From Acidobacteriaceae bacterium (GTDB lineage Bacteria > Acidobacteriota > Terriglobia > Terriglobales > Acidobacteriaceae), in contig PKVW01000056.1 in the NCBI GenBank assembly GCA_003131585.1, forward strand, positions 72,717 to 136,716: a stretch of 64,000 nucleotides of DNA. The letters run 5' to 3'. Both the position numbers and the translations under genes were made by a program. Under the pieces are notes generated by a model. It saw only the letters and a list, made by a program, of their open reading frames with translations, had not been told where the DNA came from and ran no database searches. Within the stretch, counting starts at the first letter, position 1, and each line of letters starts with the position of its first letter. Below are positions 53,628 through 59,781 of this stretch, piece by piece.

Positions 53628-53697
53628 CAGGACTATCTTCCCCGGCCTATCTTCCCCGGCCTATCTTCCCCGGCCTATCTTCCCCGGCCTATCTTCC
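53628..53697. repeat. 14-bp tandem repeat, 5 copies, supplying a stop codon
   Basis: Units of CCGGCCTATCTTCC follow one diverged copy (CAGGACTATCTTCC), running 53628-53697. The last unit contains the TAG stop (53689-53691, minus strand) of the barrel-protein gene, and the rest fills the gap to the chain-length gene. Confidence 0.9.
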
Positions 53698-55116
53698 CAA
53701 CGGTCTGGCAAATTGATACGAGATGGCAACCCACTCCCGGTTCGTGTCCGGGTTTGCGGAAATGAAGCTGTAGGTCTGGTGCAGCCGCGTGTACCCAAGC
53801 TGTAGATTCAGATGCTCACCGACTTGTCGTTGCAGAGAAGCGCTTCCGGAAACGGAATGGCCGCCCAAAGCGGAAACGGCGAGGACGCCATTGTTCGCGT
53901 AAGCTCCAGTCAGCGAGGCGCTAAAGTTGCGCGTGATCTGTTGCCGCACCGACGCATTCGCGCTGTCGAGCTTCACCGCTCCAATCAGCCCGCCGCCGCC
54001 GCTAACACTCCGCGAATAGCTGACCGCCATGGCGGTGTGCCGCGCCTGCCAGTTCAAGCTGGCGCCGGCTGCCGGGGACCAGGATTGCGAAGCCGGCACC
54101 GGGGACAGTGCCGCGCTGGGGTATTGCGGGCCCGCGCTGTAGTATTGCGGACCGCCAAACAACGAAAAAGAGAACGCGGGCGCCCGATAGAACGTATAAA
54201 AAAGGAAAACGCCATGCGTCTGCGTCTCGTTCGTCGCTGCGGCCGGGTAAGAGAGCAGTTGCTGGTATTGATACGTCGCACCGATATAGTGCCGCCTGGA
54301 GAGGCGGTAACTGTAGAAGGCCGATGCCCCTCGCGAAGCTGCATCGTAAAGTCCCGGCACTTCGGCTGGGTTCGGGTAGTGCAGATTGGTAAAGGTCCCG
54401 CTCGCCCCGATCATGGCGTTGGCGCTGAATTGATAGGTAATTCCCGCGTTGCCGATATTGCCGAGCCGGTCGGCCAGCGGCGCAATCACGGAATCGTTGG
54501 CGGCCTGCGCGGAGCCGGAAACTGCGCCGGCCAGGCCTTGATCCGGCTGATTGAATACGTCGGACGACTTTTGGAACGAATCGCGCAAGCTGACCGTCAC
54601 ATGCGGACTCAACCGGTATTGGAAGTCCAGCGACAGATTCTGATCCGTCTCGTTGCGGGAGCTGGTGCGCTGATAGAACGTGAATCCCGGAGCGTACGAC
54701 AGAACCCAGTGCAGCCGCGACCGGGTCTGATCCAGCGCCAGCGTGGGCCAGACCGAATAACTCACGTCGCTCACCGGGCTGGCGCTGGTCGCCCCCAACA
54801 CATTGTCGGAGTAGGCGGTGTTGAAGGTAACGCCGCCCCGCAGATAGTTGGCTCGTTCCTCGGAAGTAAAGGAGAGCGGGTAGGTTTCTCCGCTCACCGG
54901 AGGAGGGGTCAGCATCTGGTTTTCGTCATTGTCACTATTCAGGGAGACGGCGCCGATGGGGCCGGTCGCCGCCGGTGGTGGAACGGTGCGTTGCTGCTCC
55001 TGCGCCCAAAGCGGCGCGCTGGCCAGCAGGACCAATCCCAACCAGGCTGTATCGAAGATTCTCATGGTCACGATTCTCATGCTCACGATTCTCATGGTGA
55101 CGATTCTGATGGTCAC
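53689..55116 (-). CDS. Outer-membrane beta-barrel protein of the EPS system
   Basis: A 475-residue exported protein. The signal peptide is at about residues 21-42 (TAWLGLVLLASAPLWAQEQQ). The remainder alternates amphipathic strands with aromatic belts (FNTAYSDNVLG, YAPGFTFYQRTSS, YQYQQLLSYP), the architecture of EPS-locus barrels (BBP2/TIGR03016-like). The N-terminus encodes MTIRIVTMRIVSMRIVTMRIF from the 15-bp repeats at 55057-55116, so start codons are redundant; the first is GTG at 55116, overlapping the Wza-like gene stop. Confidence 0.88.
   Translation of the reverse strand: MTIRIVTMRIVSMRIVTMRIFDTAWLGLVLLASAPLWAQEQQRTVPPPAATGPIGAVSLNSDNDENQMLTPPPVSGETYPLSFTSEERANYLRGGVTFNTAYSDNVLGATSASPVSDVSYSVWPTLALDQTRSRLHWVLSYAPGFTFYQRTSSRNETDQNLSLDFQYRLSPHVTVSLRDSFQKSSDVFNQPDQGLAGAVSGSAQAANDSVIAPLADRLGNIGNAGITYQFSANAMIGASGTFTNLHYPNPAEVPGLYDAASRGASAFYSYRLSRRHYIGATYQYQQLLSYPAAATNETQTHGVFLFYTFYRAPAFSFSLFGGPQYYSAGPQYPSAALSPVPASQSWSPAAGASLNWQARHTAMAVSYSRSVSGGGGLIGAVKLDSANASVRQQITRNFSASLTGAYANNGVLAVSALGGHSVSGSASLQRQVGEHLNLQLGYTRLHQTYSFISANPDTNREWVAISYQFARPLGR
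55057..55116. repeat. 15-bp tandem repeat carrying start codons, 4 copies
   Basis: GATTCTCATGGTCAC, GATTCTCATGCTCAC, GATTCTCATGGTGAC and GATTCTGATGGTCAC. On the minus strand they code for V-T/S-M/I-R-I units and give several in-frame ATG and GTG codons at the start of the barrel-protein gene. The final unit also overlaps the stop of the Wza-like gene. Confidence 0.9.
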
Positions 55117-55772
55117 GGTACGATGATGGTGTCGCCGGGCTGAAGTTTAACGTTCTGCGACATATTCTTGCCTTGACTGACATCCTTATAGTTAAACGGG
55201 AGGCGGGACTCCCCGGTGGGGCTCTGCCGGAGAACATACAGGGATTTCTGTTTTGCAAAATCACGGAACCCGCCGGCCAGCGCAATCGCGTCGAGCACGG
55301 TGGGAGAATTGGCGATCCCGTACGATCCCGGCCGCACCACTTGTCCCAGAATGTTGAATTTCTGGCTGTTGACCTGCTGGACCATCACCGTAACTTCCGG
55401 CTCCGAGATGTAATTCTTCAGCTTGCTGGCGATGTCTTTTTCCAGCCGCAACGGAGTGAGTCCGGCGGCCTGGACTTCCCCCACCAGCGGGAGCGAGATT
55501 TTTCCGTCCGATCGGACTGGAATCGAGCGCGAGATATCCGGTTCCTTCCAGACATTGATCGCCAGCACGTCGTCGTTGCCGATCACGAAGCTGTCATCGT
55601 GCGGTTTCGCGGCGGAGGCTTCCGCTTGGGAGCCCGGCGAAGCCGTTTTTGCAGATGGGTCGATGCGGCTTGTGCCGGCCCCGGTTTGCGCGCAGAGCGA
55701 ACCGGACAAAAGAGCGCACAGCAAGAGCATGGTCAGTCGTTCAATCCACCAGATGCAGGGGTTTATGGTCAT
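55113..55772 (-). CDS. Polysaccharide export protein (Wza-like, SLBB)
   Basis: The protein is 219 residues from MTINPCIWWIERL, chosen because a signal peptide follows (about 12-29, LTMLLLCALLSGSLCAQ); an open frame extends upstream without support. The poly-export domain starts DSFVIGNDDVLAINVWKEPDI and SLPLVGEVQAAGLTPLRLEKDI, followed by one SLBB repeat (FNILGQVVRPGSYGI). It forms, or feeds, the outer-membrane channel for EPS. The start of the next gene overlaps its stop as GTGA. Confidence 0.92.
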   Translation of the reverse strand: MTINPCIWWIERLTMLLLCALLSGSLCAQTGAGTSRIDPSAKTASPGSQAEASAAKPHDDSFVIGNDDVLAINVWKEPDISRSIPVRSDGKISLPLVGEVQAAGLTPLRLEKDIASKLKNYISEPEVTVMVQQVNSQKFNILGQVVRPGSYGIANSPTVLDAIALAGGFRDFAKQKSLYVLRQSPTGESRLPFNYKDVSQGKNMSQNVKLQPGDTIIVP

Positions 55773-55819
55773 AGCTGCTCCTTGTCGAGTGCCTCCAGGC
55801 GTATTCCGAGTGGCTCGCT

Positions 55820-57370
55820 TCAACTTGCCTTTCCGTTGCCCTTGACATCGTTGCCGTATGCCGAAAACTCGTCGGCCGGCAGCGGGGAAAGAAACGGCTC
55901 CGGAGCGCGCATGTGGTATTGCCCGATCTTGTACAACAATGTGCGATAGCTGACCCGAAGCAATCGCGCCGCCGCCTTCCGGTTCCACCCGGTTCTCTTC
56001 AGCGCGGCTCCGATCGCATTTTGTTCCGCTTCCGACTTGATACCCTGGATCAGGGACTTCAGCGATTCGGGCTTGGGCGGTTTCTGCTCCGAACCTCGCT
56101 GCTCCCATGGAGTCGCTGCCAGTCTAAGTGGCCGCGAGAGGAAAGTATTGTCGGTACGGTCTGCGGAGTCTAACCCCATTTCACCCAGAGTCAACTCCTG
56201 GTCGCCGGCTACCAGGTAGCGTTTCACGAACGTTTCCAGTTCTTTCAAGTTTCCCGGCCAGGAGTGATGCTGGCAGGCATCCAGCACGGTGGATGAGAAT
56301 CCGCGGGCAGGAAGGCTGTAGTGCTTTGCCAGCTTGTGCATGAAGTACCGCAGCAGGATTGCAATCTCGTCTCTGCGCTGGCGCAACGGAGGCACATGCA
56401 CGGTGAAGGCGCTCAGGCGATAGTACAAATCTTCCCGGAGCCGCTTCTCCGCCAAAGCACGCCCGAGGTTGGCGCTGCTCGTCGCCAGTATTCTTACGTC
56501 GGCGGGCACGGCGTCGGCACTGGCCGGCCTGCGGAACTCGTGGTTTTGCAATACCTGCAGCAGCCTGGATTGCAGTCCCGCAGGCAGGGCGGCGATTTCG
56601 TCCAGGAAAATCGTGCCCTTTTCGCCCGCTGCGAACTTCCCCAAACTCGTCCGGCGGGCAGAGGAGGCATGATCGTCCCCAAACAACTCGGCTTCCAGCA
56701 GAGGCTCCGGCATTCCCGCACAATTTACTCTGAGAAGCTTGAACCCGGAACGGACGGAGAGCTTGTGAATCAGGCTGGCAACCGTGTATTTCCCGCTTCC
56801 GGTCTCTCCTAGAATGAGCACCGGAACATCGGTTTTCGCCAGCAATGCCGCCTGGGCGCGAAGCTTCTGCATAATCGGGCTGGCACTCACGAAGAATGCG
56901 TCCTCGCCAAGCTGTTCGACATTTTCGCCGACGATTTCCGCTTCTCCGTTTCCCGCCGGCCCGAGATGCCGCCGGATCACAGATTCGAGCTGTTGCCCGT
57001 CGAAGGGCCTGACCAGAATCTCCTGCGCGCCGAGGCTTATTGCTTCTTTCCTAGCGGCATCGTCCGGGTAGCAGAGCACGACAACCAGAAGATCGGGGCG
57101 GAGCCGGCGCAGCCACCGCAAGAGTTGCAGGCCGTCGGAGTCGCCGCGGGGAAGATCCAGCAATAGCAAGTGGGGCGCTACCCCGGATTGCACCTGCTCC
57201 ATGGCATCCCAGCCGCTCGGCGCTGTTTCCAGATGCCAGGAGTTGGGTTCTTCCATCGACCAGAGCATACGAAGAACTGCCGGTTCCCTGCTCACGGCCA
57301 GCAAGCGCGTTGTTTCGATTCTGTTTTCCGTCAAGGGTGAGTAGATCCTTACCGGGGGAAAGAGAGCCAT
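55820..57370 (-). CDS. NtrC-family regulator with pseudo-receiver and no GAFTGA
   Basis: A 516-residue protein. Residues 20-135 are a receiver-like fold: D72 (LLLLDLPRGDSDG) is kept, but the acidic pair at its start is replaced by SRE and the late Lys by Arg (LVRPFD). An AAA+ domain (about 160-390) has Walker A GETGSGKY and Walker B GTIFLDEIA, but the loop that should read GAFTGA is HASSARR (234-240). The Fis-type HTH at about 455-495 (ALKRTGWNRKAAARLLRVSYRTLL) is normal. It probably regulates EPS without activating sigma-54 in the usual way. Confidence 0.88.
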   Translation of the reverse strand: MALFPPVRIYSPLTENRIETTRLLAVSREPAVLRMLWSMEEPNSWHLETAPSGWDAMEQVQSGVAPHLLLLDLPRGDSDGLQLLRWLRRLRPDLLVVVLCYPDDAARKEAISLGAQEILVRPFDGQQLESVIRRHLGPAGNGEAEIVGENVEQLGEDAFFVSASPIMQKLRAQAALLAKTDVPVLILGETGSGKYTVASLIHKLSVRSGFKLLRVNCAGMPEPLLEAELFGDDHASSARRTSLGKFAAGEKGTIFLDEIAALPAGLQSRLLQVLQNHEFRRPASADAVPADVRILATSSANLGRALAEKRLREDLYYRLSAFTVHVPPLRQRRDEIAILLRYFMHKLAKHYSLPARGFSSTVLDACQHHSWPGNLKELETFVKRYLVAGDQELTLGEMGLDSADRTDNTFLSRPLRLAATPWEQRGSEQKPPKPESLKSLIQGIKSEAEQNAIGAALKRTGWNRKAAARLLRVSYRTLLYKIGQYHMRAPEPFLSPLPADEFSAYGNDVKGNGKAS

Positions 57371-57382
57371 TTCCTAAGCACT

Positions 57383-57937
57383 TCAGACAGGTTCGACTTC
57401 GTATCCTTCCACGCGAACCGCCAGTGAGCGCTGGATCGCATCCACGGAAATGACCAGTGAGCGATCTCCATTGCGGGAGACGAGTATGCCCTCCAAGCCA
57501 TCGAGTGCTCCGCTGCGGATTCGCACTCGCTGCCCGATCTTGAGGAAGGGATGAGAAGACCAGGGCAGTTGCCCTTCCACCAGGCTCCGAACCGCTTCGA
57601 TTTGCGCGTCCGGAATGGGCGCGCCCTCGCCCCGGGCGCCGACTAGCCGGAATACTCCGTCCACGCGGAGAACGCGTAATCGATCCGACCGGTTCGGAAC
57701 AAATTTCGCGAACACATAACAACTGAACAGCGGCATCCGCACTGACTTCTTGCGGTCACTCCAGCGGTGCACCTCGGTGACGAGAGGCAGGAAGGTCGTC
57801 ACACCCCACTCTTCAAGTCGCTGGACCACCATCTTTTCGTGCCGGGCGCGGGTCTGCAGCCCGTACCAGTTTTCAGCTTCCGTTTCGATGAGTGGAGCCG
57901 GCTGCGGAGACTCCCATGACAAGCTGCTGACGGCCAT
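57383..57937 (-). CDS. UpxY/NusG-like transcription antiterminator
   Basis: The protein is 184 residues from MAVSSLSWES, with GAGGG 9 nt upstream; a TTG 39 nt earlier is unsupported. The NGN domain starts NWYGLQTRARHEKMVVQRL and continues LFSCYVFAKFVP; a KOW motif is in GQRVRIRSGALDGLEGILV. It is the first gene after the promoter and leader at 58 kb, the position typical for UpxY/RfaH proteins that let RNA polymerase read through long polysaccharide operons. Confidence 0.9.
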   Translation of the reverse strand: MAVSSLSWESPQPAPLIETEAENWYGLQTRARHEKMVVQRLEEWGVTTFLPLVTEVHRWSDRKKSVRMPLFSCYVFAKFVPNRSDRLRVLRVDGVFRLVGARGEGAPIPDAQIEAVRSLVEGQLPWSSHPFLKIGQRVRIRSGALDGLEGILVSRNGDRSLVISVDAIQRSLAVRVEGYEVEPV

Positions 57938-58002
57938 AGCTTCGCCCTCTAAGTCACCTTTCCAGGTTGACCCCAAATGACGTTCAAGACTGTTCCTGTC
58001 GA

Positions 58003-58020
58003 GATCTCAGCGGCGAGATC
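58003..58020 (-). promoter_or_regulatory. Leader hairpin 2 (near antiterminator gene)
   Basis: GATCTC (58003-58008) and GAGATC (58015-58020) are exact complements around AGCGGC. The hairpin lies 66 nt before the antiterminator start in the minus-strand transcript. Confidence 0.5.
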
Positions 58021-58040
58021 CAAGGGGGATACCACATTGG

Positions 58041-58071
58041 GCGGGAAACCGGGGGGGAGCTGATTTCCCGC
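58041..58071 (-). promoter_or_regulatory. Leader hairpin 1
   Basis: GCGGGAAA (58041-58048) and TTTCCCGC (58064-58071) form a perfect 8-bp stem around a G-rich loop in the leader of the EPS transcript. It is a candidate pause or antitermination element for the UpxY-like protein. Confidence 0.55.
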
Positions 58072-58088
58072 TAACTCAATTGCGCTTT

Positions 58089-58118
58089 ACTTAGACAATC
58101 GTTACTTAAACAATCGTT
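58089..58118. repeat. 15-bp tandem duplication in the EPS leader
   Basis: ACTTAGACAATCGTT is followed by ACTTAAACAATCGTT, differing at one base. Confidence 0.8.
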
Positions 58119-58209
58119 CAGTTACTCAATACGATTTCCGTTTCCGGGCCACTGTTGCCTGGCTGAAGTCACATGGAGCAGGTCCATTGCCAAAAGATGA
58201 TCCGCCTAA

Positions 58210-58238
58210 ATAATCACTACTATGCCTATAGTGATTAT
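58210..58238. promoter_or_regulatory. 10-bp inverted repeat overlapping the EPS promoter
   Basis: ATAATCACTA (58210-58219) and TAGTGATTAT (58229-58238) are perfect complements with a 9-nt spacer. The right arm includes most of the -10 hexamer of the promoter below, so a protein bound here would block or control initiation. Confidence 0.65.
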
Positions 58239-58260
58239 AGCATCCAGCATTAACCGTCAA
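58234..58260 (-). promoter_or_regulatory. Promoter of the EPS locus (minus strand)
   Basis: Read on the minus strand: TTGACG (58260-58255), a 15-nt spacer and the consensus TATAAT (58239-58234). The spacer is shorter than the ideal 17. Transcription would begin near 58227 and give a leader of about 290 nt before the antiterminator gene. Confidence 0.55.
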
Positions 58261-58673
58261 GCGGCGGGGTTCACCTCAACAGATCTCTTAGCCGTCACAC
58301 GCACAGATTTACCGCGGAACCATCGGGCGGGGGAGAACCACTGCCGACCTGATAGTCGGCTTGCCCTGATGACAATGAGCTTACACGGGATTGCAGATCG
58401 TTGCAAGGGGTTACAGTACCCAGCTGGAAGTTACTCTTGGTCCTTGCCTATGGCATCTCATGACAATGAGAAGAATGAACCTAAAAGTTCGGTGTTCTTT
58501 GTTGTAGCCCGCCTGTTCTACCTGCGAGTCGAAAGTACCAAGCGTAAACCACCTAAGTTATTGATTATACTAACTTTTAGCACCAAGAGACCTCGATTTT
58601 ACACCAGACGTGTTGGTTGCACACTCGCGAAACACAACGGCACCCCAAAACCAGACCTCCCGCACTGACCAGT

Positions 58674-58689
58674 GTGCAAGATTTTGCAC
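58674..58689. promoter_or_regulatory. 16-bp palindrome
   Basis: GTGCAA-GATT-TTGCAC is a perfect inverted repeat with a 4-nt centre, in the non-coding interval upstream of the EPS promoter. It is a possible operator. Confidence 0.4.
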
Positions 58690-58910
58690 TTTATGTCCAT
58701 GACTTGCTACATTACCATCAAGCCCTAGTGACAGGAGACTGCACAGAGGCTGTGTCTCCGGAGCCATGGAACAGGTAGCCTGCGAGGAGATTCATCACAG
58801 ATGATGATGACGGCGAAGCAGATCGACGAAGTTCAAGCGGAGGCCAGCGCTTGGCCTTTCCGGAAAGGGATCTTACCGGCTCCAAAAGAGGACCCGGCCG
58901 GCACCTGTGC

Positions 58911-58938
58911 TGAGGATAAACCAGTGAGGATAAACCAG
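58911..58938. repeat. 14-bp perfect tandem duplication
   Basis: TGAGGATAAACCAG occurs twice in succession, about 80 bp past the stop of the VPEGG-protein gene. Confidence 0.8.
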
Positions 58939-59018
58939 AAAGACGCAGCGATGAGAAACGGCGTGCCCGATTTCTGCACGCCGGGTGGATTTCGAATTGG
59001 TCCGGGTCTGAACCCAGA

Positions 59019-59465
59019 CTAAGAGAGGATCTTGCTGGTTCCGCGCATGGACGCTTGCCGCCGGGAGCGTAAAACCATGGCTCCGAGGCAACAGAGACTA
59101 GCAAGCGATAGGTACATCAAGGCTGTCCCGCCCTCGGGCACTGGCGTGCAGCACCCCCCGCCGTTGCCGCCACCTCCACCCCATCCATCGTCCCATCCTC
59201 CTCCGCCCCATCCTCCTCCGCCTCCACCTTGGTTGCCGCAACCGTCACCGCCGCCTCCGTGGTCGCGGTCCCTGTGGTCACGATCCACGTGGTCGCCGCT
59301 GGGACTGAGAGCGAAGGCTAAGAAACTGGAGGACGCGTAGTTTAGAACGTGATTTTCCGTCCCCGCCAGCTTACTGTTGACCGTACTTTGGCCAAACGCG
59401 CAAGGCGCGCAGCACAAAAACGCGGCAAAAGCTACCCACGCCGAAAACCTAGCTAGCAATTTCAT
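59019..59465 (-). CDS. Exosortase-substrate candidate with VPEGG C-terminal tail
   Basis: A 148-residue exported protein. The signal helix is about 8-25. The middle is rich in His, Asp and Gly (HVDRDHRDRDHG, then Gly-rich pentads with Trp, coded by the 15-bp repeats at 59192-59221). The C-terminus is a tripartite sorting signal: VPEGG (109-113), a membrane helix (114-131) and a basic tail RSRR. This TM-motif-TM plan, with VPEGG, fits acidobacterial exosortase targets; from memory a family of XrtJ-associated TM-motif-TM proteins exists, unverified. A GAGGAG ribosome-binding site precedes the ATG. Confidence 0.82.
   Translation of the reverse strand: MKLLARFSAWVAFAAFLCCAPCAFGQSTVNSKLAGTENHVLNYASSSFLAFALSPSGDHVDRDHRDRDHGGGGDGCGNQGGGGGGWGGGGWDDGWGGGGGNGGGCCTPVPEGGTALMYLSLASLCCLGAMVLRSRRQASMRGTSKILS
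59192..59221. repeat. 15-bp tandem repeat in frame, 2 copies
   Basis: CCCATCCTCCTCCGC twice in a row; on the minus strand it encodes the pentads GGGGW in the VPEGG-tailed protein. Confidence 0.75.
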
Positions 59466-59781
59466 CGTAGATTCTCCTCATTATTTCGGGCGAACAGGGA
59501 GGGAGAGGGAGGGCGGATGCTGCGGCACAACTACATCCTCCACTCTAGCGCGAAGGCCAGAACTGTCAAGACTGATAATTTCTGCGACCCGGTTGCAGCG
59601 AATTGCAACTCTCAAACAACCAGCTTTGATGTCAATAAGATAAGGGAAGGGGCCACTTGAGGCTCGCGCAAAGAACATGGGGTGGATGAAGCCGCCTGTG
59701 CAAGCCAGACAGCCTTCCGCAAGAGCCATTGCAGCGAACCGGCGCACCCCGACCCGACACTAGATATTTGGACAGCGACGG
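59466..59781. other. Intergenic interval
   Basis: This 316-bp stretch separates two minus-strand genes. I see no gene, hairpin or strong promoter in it; the ribosome-binding site of the VPEGG-protein gene lies at its left edge. Confidence 0.5.

Larger units (their letters stand above)
57938..59018. other. Regulatory interval upstream of the EPS locus
   Basis: About 1.08 kb without a convincing gene. It contains hairpins at 58003-58020 and 58041-58071, a 15-bp duplication at 58089-58118, the inverted repeat and promoter at 58210-58260, a 16-bp palindrome at 58674-58689 and a 14-bp duplication at 58911-58938. Open frames exist on both strands but none has a family signature or good start. It lies between the EPS locus and the VPEGG-protein gene, both minus strand, so promoter activity is expected here. 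Confidence 0.6.

Noticed and set aside
53539-53805. Plus-strand frame with FPGLSSP repeats
   Set aside because: It merely translates the 14-bp tandem array and gene ends.
55773-56108. Longer N-terminus for the Wza-like gene
   Set aside because: It would run across the end of the regulator gene in another frame and place the signal peptide internally.
58222-58668. Plus-strand open frame of 148 codons in the regulatory interval
   Set aside because: Starts inside the inverted repeat, with no ribosome-binding site, domain or codon pattern like the neighbours.
58801-59022. Plus-strand open frame of 73 codons starting MMMTAKQIDE
   Set aside because: The frame crosses the 14-bp duplication and has no homology I recognise; cannot be supported.
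9963-59221. CRISPR array as explanation for the tandem repeats
   Set aside because: Units are 11-15 bp, adjacent without spacers, different at each locus and no cas genes are present.
59032-59340. Plus-strand Pro/His-rich frame opposite the VPEGG protein
   Set aside because: It is the complement of the glycine-rich coding stretch; the minus frame has signal peptide, sorting tail and ribosome-binding site.
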